Source of the DNA: Leeuwenhoekiella nanhaiensis
GTDB lineage: Bacteria > Bacteroidota > Bacteroidia > Flavobacteriales > Flavobacteriaceae
Assembly: GCF_002744755.1 (NCBI RefSeq)
Contig: NZ_KZ319290.1
Coordinates: 1 to 64,000 of the forward strand
Length of the DNA: 64,000 nucleotides
Direction of reading: 5' to 3'
In this document: in pieces, positions 15,834 to 24,451 of the stretch
How the letters are laid out: each line of letters starts with the position of its first letter
How positions within the stretch are numbered: position 1 is the first letter of the stretch
Program-made: the position numbers and the translations under genes
Notes under the pieces: model-generated
What the model was told of the DNA's origin: nothing
What the model saw: only the letters and a program-made list of their open reading frames with translations
Databases searched by the model: none

Positions 15834-17528
15834 TTAGTTACGTGGAGTTTTGTTTTTGGTAGATTTTGAACCTACACGTGACATCGCATTTCTAAACCCA
15901 ATATCATCTGTAGCCATCGTTTGTGGTAAATATCTGCGTTGTGCAGGATCTAGCCAGTATTCACGATCTCTCCAGGATCCTCCTTTGTAAACACGTACCT
16001 CGTCATCGATAAGGGTAGTACGGTCATTTGCCTTATCGTATTCTTTGGTCAAGCCATCTTCACCGGCAGAGATCTTGTTGATTGGAGAATCATACATACG
16101 ATCATTAGGATTGTCTGTGTCTGAAAAACTCTGATAGTAACGGGTAGATTGCTTGTCCCCATCTCTAAAGTTCCGGTTGTCGCTTTCAGAGAATTGTGTT
16201 CTCAAATAGGTTTCGTTGTCGTCAACAGGAACCTGAAGAATTTCTCCCGGAAGGTTGCGCGCTACGATTTTCCCGTTTTCAAGCGTGTCATAAACGATAT
16301 CTTCGGTGGTAAGTACTTTTACTGTACCGTCGTCGTTGATTGCATTTTTGGTGTAGACGTTACCCCTATAGTAGTTAAAGTCGTTAAACTCATCATCTAC
16401 AATAGGTCTGTAAACATCAGCAACCCACTCAGAAACGTTCCCTGCCATATCATAAAGACCAAAATCATTAGGTGCATAGGATTTAATCTCTGCTGTAATA
16501 TCAGCATTGTCGTCAGACCAGCCTGCGATACCACCATAATCACCATCACCCTGCTTGAAGTTTGCTAATTGATCCCCACGGGTTTTACGATCCCCAGAGC
16601 GGGTATATGCACCATCCCACGGATATTTCTTTCTACCCCGGTAAACATTATATTCTCTAAGACCTACAAGACCTAAAGCAGCATATTCCCATTCGGCTTC
16701 GGTAGGAAGACGGTATTTGGTAGTTGAAATGATACCATCTTTCATTTGAACATAAATATCCTTTGCTTCACCACCTCCAGGATTATCCGTAGAAGCTTTT
16801 GGTGTATTGGCTTTTTCGCGACGCTCAGAAGCCTTTCCACCGCGAATCACGTCATCCTGGCCTCCGTAAGTTAGACTTGGCGCCTGTAAATAGGTGTAGG
16901 TATCAAAAGTAGACTCAGCGTCTACGTTATATTTTGCTCCTTTTTGGGTGTAGCCCTCTTGTTCAAGAACGTGCTCGTTATAGCGGTTTGTTCTCCAGTT
17001 TCCAAATTCAACAGCCTGAATCCAGCTTACCCCGACAACAGGGTAATACGCATAGGCAGGGTGGCGCAGGTAGTTTTCGGTCATGGTTTCATTAAAACCA
17101 AGTCTGTTTCTCCAAACCAGAGTGTCTGGTAAAGCGCCGTAATAGATGTTTCGGTAATTGGCTTGTTCAGGAGGGAAAACCTTTTTAAGGTAGTCAAGGT
17201 ATTCCAAATACATCAGATTGGTTACCTCAGTTTCATCCATATAAAACGACTGAACGTGTTGCTGAGTTGGAGTATTATTCCAATCATGCATCACATCGTC
17301 TTGTACGCGTCCCATAGTAAATGTACCCCCTTCGATAAAAATCAAACCGGGAGCAGCCTCTTGTTCTTTGTAATCGGTATTGGCCTGAAAGCCACCGTTT
17401 TTGTCATTGATGCTCCAGCCGGTGGCACGCGAACTATTCTTATAGTTCCTGCCGTTGTTGCTACAGCCAATCAGAAGTAGGGTTGAAAAGCTTAAAACTA
17501 TCGTTCTAAACACAAGATTTTTGTTCAT
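15834..17528 (-). CDS. gldJ: Gliding motility lipoprotein GldJ
   Basis: A 564-residue lipoprotein (lipobox 'LIGC', Cys 22) with a formylglycine-generating-enzyme-like/SUMF1 fold: 'GLIFIEGGTFTMGRV' near residue 62, 'FYMDETEVTNLMYLEYLDYL', 'YPVVGVSWIQAVEFGNWRT', 'KYRLPTEAEWEYAA', 'NDFGLYDMAGNVSEWVADVY', and at the end 'VYKGGSWRDREYWLDPAQRRYL' with 'DDIGFRNAMSR'. GldJ is required for gliding and for stability of the GldK/SprA T9SS parts in Flavobacterium. Catalytic sulfatase-modifying activity is not expected. It is divergent from porU, so secretion and motility genes share a control region (17529-17700). That gap also holds an inverted repeat AATTTGGG/CCCAAATT. Confidence 0.95.
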   Translation of the reverse strand: MNKNLVFRTIVLSFSTLLLIGCSNNGRNYKNSSRATGWSINDKNGGFQANTDYKEQEAAPGLIFIEGGTFTMGRVQDDVMHDWNNTPTQQHVQSFYMDETEVTNLMYLEYLDYLKKVFPPEQANYRNIYYGALPDTLVWRNRLGFNETMTENYLRHPAYAYYPVVGVSWIQAVEFGNWRTNRYNEHVLEQEGYTQKGAKYNVDAESTFDTYTYLQAPSLTYGGQDDVIRGGKASERREKANTPKASTDNPGGGEAKDIYVQMKDGIISTTKYRLPTEAEWEYAALGLVGLREYNVYRGRKKYPWDGAYTRSGDRKTRGDQLANFKQGDGDYGGIAGWSDDNADITAEIKSYAPNDFGLYDMAGNVSEWVADVYRPIVDDEFNDFNYYRGNVYTKNAINDDGTVKVLTTEDIVYDTLENGKIVARNLPGEILQVPVDDNETYLRTQFSESDNRNFRDGDKQSTRYYQSFSDTDNPNDRMYDSPINKISAGEDGLTKEYDKANDRTTLIDDEVRVYKGGSWRDREYWLDPAQRRYLPQTMATDDIGFRNAMSRVGSKSTKNKTPRN

Positions 17529-17699
17529 ATTCTAAAACCTTTAAGAAAATTTGGGACTGCAATATACTATTAAAGGGCCCAAATTGCAATAAAATAATCA
17601 CTTATGCAACGCATAACAAGATGATATGTTACTTTTAGTTAGGATACTAAAACGCAGTTTAATACGGTTTAGTATAAAAGGCGTTCATTTAGGTTGTAT

Positions 17700-17707
17700 T
17701 AGCTTTG
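17700..17707 (+). promoter_or_regulatory. -7 box upstream of porU
   Basis: TAGCTTTG fits TAnnTTTG and lies 23 bases before a TTG codon (17731) that begins a good signal peptide. It argues that reading frames starting upstream at 17626 are not used. Confidence 0.5.
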
Positions 17708-17730
17708 CAATCCACAAATCCTTTGAGAAT

Positions 17731-20700
17731 TTGAAAATAAAGATTTCGCTTTTTCTTTTAGTACTCTGTCAGTGGCTTCCGGCTCAGCAAAACCGCTATA
17801 CCATCAACTGGGGTGAACCTGTACAGGTAGGTACTACCGCCAGGTCGGTGCGTGTTCCGGGTTTTGAAGCAGATTATTTTAGCTATCATCATGTTTTGGG
17901 ATTGCATTATAAGCACAGGTTAAATACCCGTACTGCGGCAACTCGAGTTCAGTTAAAAAATGTGGAGTACGAGGTGATTAGCCGCGGCCAATTGTTCGAT
18001 TTGGATGCGCGTGCATTAAAATCTGAACCCGATTTTTATTATCAAAACTCGGTCACACGGGGAGTGAATGCTTTAGAATTCAGTCTTTCGCCTATTGTAA
18101 ATCAAAATGGGGTTTTGAAGCGAATCCGTTCTTTTGAACTCGATTTTTCTGAAGCAAACGTCAATCGTAGCCCAACCAAAACTTCTCGCATTGAGAATTC
18201 TATCTTAGCTTCCGGGAGTTTTTATAAGTTTTATGTAGATACTACCGGAGTCTTTAAAATTACCCGGGATTTTCTTAGGGATTTGGGTATGGATGTAAGC
18301 CGTATTGATCCCCGAAACCTTAAAATTTATGGTAACGGCGGGGCAATGCTGCCACTTCGCAATCGCGATAATACGATTTTTGACCCGGTAGAAAATGCCA
18401 TTAAGGTTGTAGGCGAAGAAGATGGAAGCTTTGATAATGATGATTACGTGTTGTTTTATGGCGAAAGCACGCGGCAGTTCAATGCTGAAAGTTTAACGCA
18501 CATCAACTTATATGACGATAAATCCTATTATTTTATTACCGCAAACGGTGGCCCCGGAACGCGCATTAATGGTATGCAGCAGCCGGAAGCCACTCCCAAT
18601 GTAACAATCACGACCTTTCAGGATTATCAATTTCACGAGCGCGACCGTGAAAACCTTCTGAATCTGGGCCGGCGCTGGTTTGGGGAGCGTTTTGATATTG
18701 AGGCCGAGCAATCTTTTTCATTTTCGTTTCCCAACAGGGTAGTGACTGAGCCTGTAGAACTTCGGGTTTATGTAGCTGCAATATCTGAATCGCAAACTTC
18801 TTTTGCAGTCAACCTGAACGGTAACCCGGTGCGAACCCTAAATCTTTTACCCATTAACGAGTCTCAGTTGGCTCGCGGGGCTGACTATGACAGTTTTTTG
18901 AACACCTCAGATCCTGCTTTGACGGTTACGGGTGATGAACTTAGGGTGCAATTGAGTTATTCCAACAATGGCAATCCGTCGAGCGAGGGCTACCTTGATT
19001 TTGTGGCGATCGAGGCAACCCGCCGTCTTGAAGGTACCGGTGGGCAGTTTAAATTCAGCAACAGCATTTCGCAAAATACAACGGGTGTAGGTCAATATAC
19101 GTTGAGCAATGCATCGGGATATACGGAGATTTGGGATGTTACAAATCGCGGTGCAATTGCTTCGGTTTCAAATATTGAAAACGCCAATCAACTTTCTTTT
19201 AAAGCGCAAATGGGCAGTTTGCGCACCTATCTGGCCGTTCGTGATGATGATTTTTTCATTCCGCTTCGCGAAAACAAGAATGCACTGATTGCTAATCAAA
19301 ATCTAAAAGGAACTATTCTGGCGAATGGCGGAGTAGATTATTTGATGATAACCTCTGAAACCTTGCGACCTCAGGCAGAAAGACTCGCAGCGCATAACCG
19401 AAACTTCAGAGGTTTGAATGTCGCTGTCGTGACTCTTGATGAAATCTATAACGAGTTCAGTTCGGGCAAACAGGATGTTGGTGCGATACGTAATCTGGCG
19501 CGTTATGTTTATGAAAACACCGGACAGGGTGAGAGTAGATTGCAATACCTGTGTTTATTTGGCGACACCTCATTTGACTACAAAGACCGAATTGCTAATA
19601 ACAACAACATCGTCCCAACATTCAATACCTATCAGAGTTTTTCGCCGGCACAATCTTATATGAGCGACGATTTTTACGGGTCTTTAGATCCGGATGAAGG
19701 AATTATTGAAGATAACAGCCCTGCCGGTAATGGGGGTTTTGATAGGCTAGATTTGGCTGTAGGGCGTATTCTGGCAGACAGTCCGCAGCTTGCAGACCAG
19801 GTTGTGAGCAAAATAATCAGCTACGATCAGCCTTCTTCTTTGGGTCGCTGGCGTAATAATTTTGTGCTCATCTCAGATGACGTTGATGTAGCCTGGGAAT
19901 TTAGGGAGCTCGAGTCGACGATTGATGCCCTGGGTGACCAGATTCAGCAGGAAAAACCTTTTATAAACGTCAAAAAAATACACAGCGATAGTTTCCGTCA
20001 GGAGGCTTCAGCCGGAGGTGACCGCTATCCCGAAGTGAATAAAGCCATAGCCGATGCGCTTGAGGTAGGGGCTTTAGTGATGACCTATTTGGGGCACGGT
20101 GGCGAAAACACCCTGGCTTCCGAATTTATTTTCACAAGACAGAACGCCGAAAATCTCAACAATAGCGAGCGCTTGCCGTTGATTGTGACCGTAACCTGTG
20201 AGTTTACGCGTTTTGATAATCCAAATAGGGAAGCAGCGGGCGAGTCTCTGTTTTGGAATGCCAACGGTGGCGCAGTAGGTCTGGTGGCTACAACCCGTGA
20301 AATTTCGGTACGCCTTGGAGTTACCTTCAATGAAAAACTGGCGTCAAATCTGTTTTCTTTTGGCACAAACACAATTAAAAGTGTGGCCGAAAATCTGCGG
20401 GAGACTAAAAACCAAATCAATGACGACAACCGCCGCGTAATTTTCTTTATAGGGGACCCGGCGATGAAATTGGGCTTCGCCAAGCCCAGCGTAAGACTTA
20501 CCGCGATCAATGATGTGCCGCTAAATCAGCCGGTAGATACGCTGAAAGCGCTTAGCCGAATCAAGCTGAGCGGGGAAGTAGTAGATCTTTCGGGGCAGCG
20601 TATTACAGGTTATGAAGGGGATCTTTCTGCTACGGTTTATGATAAGTACGTTGACCGTCAGACTCTGGGAAATGATGGTACAAGAGGTGCGAACGGGGAA

Positions 20701-21585
20701 TTGCTGATTCTCGACTTTAAAGAGTTGGGTCCAATGTTGTATCGCGGGCAGGCAAAAGTTACAGATGGAAATTTTGATCTGGAATTTGTGGTGCCCAAAG
20801 ATGCTGCCATTCCATTAGGTAATGGAAGGGTGAATTTTTACAGCCGTCGGGATGGGTTTTTTGAAGATCAGGCGGGTGCAGATCAGCGTATTCTGGTGGG
20901 GGGATTGAATGAAAATGCTCCCGAAGACAATCAGGGGCCCTTAATTGAGCTCTATATGAACGACGAGAGTTTCGTTAATGGTGGGATTACCAATTCGTCG
21001 CCTACGCTTTTGGTAAAGCTAGAAGACGAAAACGGAATAAATACGGCCGGAGGTATAGGTCACGATCTGATTGCGATACTCGATGGTGATGAGGAAAACC
21101 CGATCATTCTAAACGATTTCTACGAAAGCGACACCGATAATTTCAATATTGGTAAGGCTTTGCGAACACTGCGTGATCTGGAGCCGGGTTTGCACACGGT
21201 GACGGTAATCGCCTGGGATACTTATAATAATTCGTCAACCGCAGACTTGCAGTTTGTGGTTGCCGGTGATCAGGAGCTCAAACTTGAAAACGTATTAAAT
21301 TATCCCAATCCTTTTGTCAATTATACCGAGTTTTGGTTTAATCACAACCGCCCTTTTGAGCCGCTTGAAGTGCAGGTTCAAATCTTTACGGTGACCGGCA
21401 AGGTGGTTAAAACCATCAATCAGCTGGTTACGACCACGGGCTTTTTATCGCGGGACATAACCTGGGACGGATTAGATGATTTTGGACAAAAAATAGGAAA
21501 AGGGGTCTATGTATATAAGATAACCGTTAAATCTACGTTAACGAATAAGAAAGTTGAAAAGTTTGAGAAGTTAGTTGTTCTGTAA
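17731..21585 (+). CDS. porU: Type IX secretion system sortase PorU
   Basis: About 1284 residues from the TTG at 17731; the frame extends to an ATG at 17626, but only the later start gives a signal peptide ('KIKISLFLLVLCQWLPAQQ') and it follows a -7 box. PorU is the cell-surface C25-type (gingipain-like) protease that removes CTDs of T9SS cargo and transfers them to A-LPS. The catalytic pair is visible as 'GHGGENTL' (His, codon 20095) and 'VTVTCEFTRF' (Cys, codon 20197). The C-terminus ('LNYPNPFVNYTEFWF' to 'GVYVYKITVKS') is itself a FlgD/CTD-like domain. porV follows 38 bp downstream; PorU and PorV act together in the attachment complex. Confidence 0.93.
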   Translation: MKIKISLFLLVLCQWLPAQQNRYTINWGEPVQVGTTARSVRVPGFEADYFSYHHVLGLHYKHRLNTRTAATRVQLKNVEYEVISRGQLFDLDARALKSEPDFYYQNSVTRGVNALEFSLSPIVNQNGVLKRIRSFELDFSEANVNRSPTKTSRIENSILASGSFYKFYVDTTGVFKITRDFLRDLGMDVSRIDPRNLKIYGNGGAMLPLRNRDNTIFDPVENAIKVVGEEDGSFDNDDYVLFYGESTRQFNAESLTHINLYDDKSYYFITANGGPGTRINGMQQPEATPNVTITTFQDYQFHERDRENLLNLGRRWFGERFDIEAEQSFSFSFPNRVVTEPVELRVYVAAISESQTSFAVNLNGNPVRTLNLLPINESQLARGADYDSFLNTSDPALTVTGDELRVQLSYSNNGNPSSEGYLDFVAIEATRRLEGTGGQFKFSNSISQNTTGVGQYTLSNASGYTEIWDVTNRGAIASVSNIENANQLSFKAQMGSLRTYLAVRDDDFFIPLRENKNALIANQNLKGTILANGGVDYLMITSETLRPQAERLAAHNRNFRGLNVAVVTLDEIYNEFSSGKQDVGAIRNLARYVYENTGQGESRLQYLCLFGDTSFDYKDRIANNNNIVPTFNTYQSFSPAQSYMSDDFYGSLDPDEGIIEDNSPAGNGGFDRLDLAVGRILADSPQLADQVVSKIISYDQPSSLGRWRNNFVLISDDVDVAWEFRELESTIDALGDQIQQEKPFINVKKIHSDSFRQEASAGGDRYPEVNKAIADALEVGALVMTYLGHGGENTLASEFIFTRQNAENLNNSERLPLIVTVTCEFTRFDNPNREAAGESLFWNANGGAVGLVATTREISVRLGVTFNEKLASNLFSFGTNTIKSVAENLRETKNQINDDNRRVIFFIGDPAMKLGFAKPSVRLTAINDVPLNQPVDTLKALSRIKLSGEVVDLSGQRITGYEGDLSATVYDKYVDRQTLGNDGTRGANGELLILDFKELGPMLYRGQAKVTDGNFDLEFVVPKDAAIPLGNGRVNFYSRRDGFFEDQAGADQRILVGGLNENAPEDNQGPLIELYMNDESFVNGGITNSSPTLLVKLEDENGINTAGGIGHDLIAILDGDEENPIILNDFYESDTDNFNIGKALRTLRDLEPGLHTVTVIAWDTYNNSSTADLQFVVAGDQELKLENVLNYPNPFVNYTEFWFNHNRPFEPLEVQVQIFTVTGKVVKTINQLVTTTGFLSRDITWDGLDDFGQKIGKGVYVYKITVKSTLTNKKVEKFEKLVVL

Positions 21586-21596
21586 GCTTTAAAATA

Positions 21597-21604
21597 TATA
21601 TTTG
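21597..21604 (+). promoter_or_regulatory. -7 box upstream of porV
   Basis: TATATTTG, an exact TAnnTTTG match 19 bases before the porV ATG. porV may be transcribed both from here and by read-through from porU. Confidence 0.5.
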
Positions 21605-21623
21605 TCAACATACGCCTTATTCA

Positions 21624-22796
21624 ATGAATAAATTTTTACTCGCGCTAGGTTTTTTTTCCACGTTACAGGTATCGGTATTTGCTCAGGAAGTAGAAGGTAG
21701 ACCCATCACTACGGGGGTTCCTTTTTTGGCTATTGCTGCTGATCCCAGAGCAGCCGGTTTGGGAGATCAGGGGGTTGCGACCCGGCCTGATGCGTATTCC
21801 CAACAGTGGAATCCTGCTAAGTTCGCTTTTATAGAGCGGCAGCAGGGGGTGGGATTTAGTTATACTCCGTATTTGAGTCAAATCGTAGATGACATTTTTT
21901 TAGGTCAGGTGACCTATTATAATCGCATTAATGATCGTAGCGCATTTGCGGGAAGCCTGCGTTACTTTAGTCTGGGAGATATAGATATCATAACCAATCC
22001 CAACCCAAGTCAGGGGGAGCTGGAGAATGCTCTTGTTGCGAGTCCTAACGAATTCACTTTAGATGTATCGTATGCTTTACGCTTAGGGGATCGTTTTGCG
22101 ATGTCTGTTACCGGGCGCTATCTGCGCAGTGATTTAAAACTTCAGGTGAGTGATGAAGATGCGAGTGCTGCGGGTTCTATAGGTGTAGATATCGCAGGGT
22201 TTTATCAGTCTGAACAAATCACCTACAACGACTTTGACGGGCGCTGGCGTGGTGGTTTCAATATTTCAAACATTGGTCCGAAAATAAAATACGACGAGGC
22301 CGGTCAGGAAAACTTTTTGCCTACAAACCTGAGACTTGGCGGTGGTTTTGACTTTATCCTCGATCCCTACAACGTGATTGGGGTTGGGCTTGAGTTTAAC
22401 AAGTTATTGGTGCCTTCTCCGCAGGATTTTAATAATGACGGGGTTATTGATGGTACTGATGCTGAAGAATACCAGCGCATCGGGTTTCTGGAAGGTATGT
22501 TTCAGTCTTTTGGCGATGCACCCAATGGATTCAGTGAAGAATTAAAAGAAGTTACCTGGTCTTTAGGGGCAGAGTACAAATATGATGATGTCTTTGCCTT
22601 TAGAATGGGGTATTTTAATGAAAGCGATTTAAAAGGAGCGCGTAAGTTTGCAACTCTGGGTCTTGGTTTTAAATACACCTCTATTGATGTTGATGTGTCT
22701 TATCTTTTTTCGACCTCACAGGTGCGAAATCCCTTAGAAAACACCTTGCGTGTGGGACTAACATTCTCTTTTGGAGAAGAATATTCTGAATATTAG
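21624..22796 (+). CDS. porV: Type IX secretion outer membrane protein PorV (LptO)
   Basis: A 390-residue outer membrane beta-barrel of the FadL/PorV family. Signal peptide ending 'VSVFAQE' (about 21), then 'GVPFLAIAADPRAAGLGDQGVATRPDAYSQQWNPA', the conserved PorV/PorQ N-terminal signature, many alternating beta strands, and a final strand ending 'LRVGLTFSFG'. PorV collects cargo with a C-terminal domain from the SprA/Sov translocon and delivers it to PorU. Also visible is a Ca-binding-like insert 'DFNNDGVIDGTD' around residue 270. Gene order porU-porV is the usual one. It is followed 3 bp later by cdd. Confidence 0.95.
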   Translation: MNKFLLALGFFSTLQVSVFAQEVEGRPITTGVPFLAIAADPRAAGLGDQGVATRPDAYSQQWNPAKFAFIERQQGVGFSYTPYLSQIVDDIFLGQVTYYNRINDRSAFAGSLRYFSLGDIDIITNPNPSQGELENALVASPNEFTLDVSYALRLGDRFAMSVTGRYLRSDLKLQVSDEDASAAGSIGVDIAGFYQSEQITYNDFDGRWRGGFNISNIGPKIKYDEAGQENFLPTNLRLGGGFDFILDPYNVIGVGLEFNKLLVPSPQDFNNDGVIDGTDAEEYQRIGFLEGMFQSFGDAPNGFSEELKEVTWSLGAEYKYDDVFAFRMGYFNESDLKGARKFATLGLGFKYTSIDVDVSYLFSTSQVRNPLENTLRVGLTFSFGEEYSEY

Positions 22797-22799
22797 AAT

Positions 22800-23285
22800 T
22801 TGAGTAAATCACTAAAAATCGAGCTAAACCTAGAGCGTTTTGAGAATCCTGAAGAACTTCCTCAGGATGCTCAGGATTTATTGTTAGCTGCCGTTGAAGC
22901 CCGCGAAGCTGCCTATGCACCTTATTCCAATTTTCACGTGGGTGCGGCACTTTTGCTTGCCAATGGTAAAATCATCAAAGGGAATAATCAGGAAAACGCA
23001 GCCTATCCTTCAGGCTTATGTGCAGAGCGCACCGCAGTTTATTACGCCGGTGCAAACTATCCCAATGAGGAGATTGTGATGATGGCTATTTCTGCGAAAG
23101 CCAAAGCGAAAGAAACAGCGGTGCCTATTCCGCCTTGCGGGGCTTGCAGACAGGCGCTTGCCGAGTATGAAGTGAAACAAGCCAGACCTATTGCTGTCTA
23201 TTTTAGGGGTGGTAGCGGACCTATTTTAAAGAGTTCTTCCGTAGAAAATTTACTTCCTTTATTATTTACGCAGAAATTCCTCTAA
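22800..23285 (+). CDS. cdd: Cytidine deaminase
   Basis: A 161-residue zinc deaminase converting cytidine/deoxycytidine to uridine/deoxyuridine (pyrimidine salvage). Zinc site: 'LCAERTAVYYAG' (Cys and catalytic Glu in CAE) and 'PPCGACRQALAEY' (PCxxC). 'AYAPYSNFHVGAALLL' is the substrate-binding N-terminal motif. Length is slightly longer than the usual ~130 residues because of an N-terminal extension of about 25 residues. Translation starts at a TTG 3 bases after the porV stop, so it is co-transcribed with porV. This neighbourhood is conserved in flavobacteria and has no obvious functional link to secretion. Confidence 0.95.
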   Translation: MSKSLKIELNLERFENPEELPQDAQDLLLAAVEAREAAYAPYSNFHVGAALLLANGKIIKGNNQENAAYPSGLCAERTAVYYAGANYPNEEIVMMAISAKAKAKETAVPIPPCGACRQALAEYEVKQARPIAVYFRGGSGPILKSSSVENLLPLLFTQKFL

Positions 23286-23392
23286 TTTCACAATAAAATC
23301 CTGCTTTCGCTTGATTTGTTTCAATGTCCTGCCGGGCATTAGTTTAGGTTATTTTTTCGCCCAAAGCCTTTCTCACTTCCTTTTGAAAATAC

Positions 23393-23400
23393 TATTTTTG
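23393..23400 (+). promoter_or_regulatory. -7 box upstream of pdhA
   Basis: TATTTTTG, matching TAnnTTTG, 46 bases before the pdhA ATG, leaving a leader of about 40 nt. No convincing -33 element at the expected spacing. Confidence 0.45.
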
Positions 23401-23446
23401 TGGTTCGTTGTTTTAAACAGCAGAGGTATAGATAAACCCATTATTA

Positions 23447-24448
23447 ATGAAAGAAATCACAAAAGAAGTATACCTGAACTGGTATGAGGAGATGTCCTTC
23501 TGGCGCAAGTTTGAAGATAAGTTAGCACAAGTTTATATTCAGCAGAAAGTTCGCGGATTCCTGCACCTGTATAACGGTCAGGAAGCAATATTGGCAGGAG
23601 CACTGCACGCGATGGACCTTACCAAAGATAAGATGATCACGGCTTACCGTAACCACGTGCAGCCTATAGGTATGGGAGAAGATCCCAAACGTGTAATGGC
23701 TGAGCTTTATGGTAAAAAAACCGGAACTTCAATGGGATTGGGTGGTTCTATGCATATTTTCTCAAAAGAGCACCGCTTTTATGGAGGTCACGGTATCGTA
23801 GGTGGGCAGATTCCACTAGGAGCCGGTCTTGCTTTTGGAGATAAGTATTTCAAGAGAGATGCGGTAACCCTTACCTTTTTTGGTGATGGTGCTGCGCGTC
23901 AGGGTTCACTTCACGAGACCTTTAACATGGCGATGAACTGGAAATTGCCTGTGGTTTTCTGTGTTGAAAACAACGGTTATGCGATGGGAACTTCGGTAAA
24001 ACGTACTGCAAACCACGAGGATATCTGGAAACTGGGCTTAGGTTATGAGATGCCTTGCGGTCCTGTTGATGCGATGAATCCGGTTGCGGTGGCTGAAGCT
24101 TTTGATGAAGCTATTGCCCGTGCGCGCAGAGGAGACGGTCCTACGTTCTTAGAATTGAAGACCTACCGATACAGAGGTCACTCGATGAGTGATGCTCAAA
24201 AATACCGAACAAAAGATGAGGTGGCAGAGTATCAGAAAATTGACCCGATCACTCAGGTTAAGGATATTTTGTTAGAGAAAAAATATGCTACCGAAGAAGA
24301 ATTAAAAGCAATTGACAAGCGCGTTAAAAAACGTGTTGCCGAGTGCGAAAAATTTGCTGATGAGAGCGAATTCCCCGAAACTAACATTATGTATGATGTA
24401 GTTTACGAGCAGGAAGACTATCCATTTTTAGCACATAAACCTGAATAA
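23447..24448 (+). CDS. pdhA: Pyruvate dehydrogenase E1 component, alpha subunit
   Basis: A 333-residue thiamine-diphosphate enzyme subunit that decarboxylates pyruvate and passes the acetyl group to the E2 lipoyl domain. The ThDP/Mg motif begins 'FFGDGAARQGSLHET' near residue 145 and ends about 30 residues on with 'VENNGYAMGTS'. The phosphorylation-loop-like segment 'YRYRGHSMSDAQKYR' and 'GHGIVGGQIPLGAGLAFG' are also present. It precedes pdhC by 3 bp; the E1 beta gene is not nearby, as in other Flavobacteriaceae where it lies elsewhere. Cytoplasmic. Confidence 0.95.
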   Translation: MKEITKEVYLNWYEEMSFWRKFEDKLAQVYIQQKVRGFLHLYNGQEAILAGALHAMDLTKDKMITAYRNHVQPIGMGEDPKRVMAELYGKKTGTSMGLGGSMHIFSKEHRFYGGHGIVGGQIPLGAGLAFGDKYFKRDAVTLTFFGDGAARQGSLHETFNMAMNWKLPVVFCVENNGYAMGTSVKRTANHEDIWKLGLGYEMPCGPVDAMNPVAVAEAFDEAIARARRGDGPTFLELKTYRYRGHSMSDAQKYRTKDEVAEYQKIDPITQVKDILLEKKYATEEELKAIDKRVKKRVAECEKFADESEFPETNIMYDVVYEQEDYPFLAHKPE

Positions 24449-24451
24449 ATC

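Noticed and set aside
17549-17585. AATTTGGG/CCCAAATT inverted repeat between gldJ and porU as a strong operator
   Set aside because: Eight-base arms 21 bases apart in an A+T-rich gap, not aligned with a clear promoter box; too weak to call.
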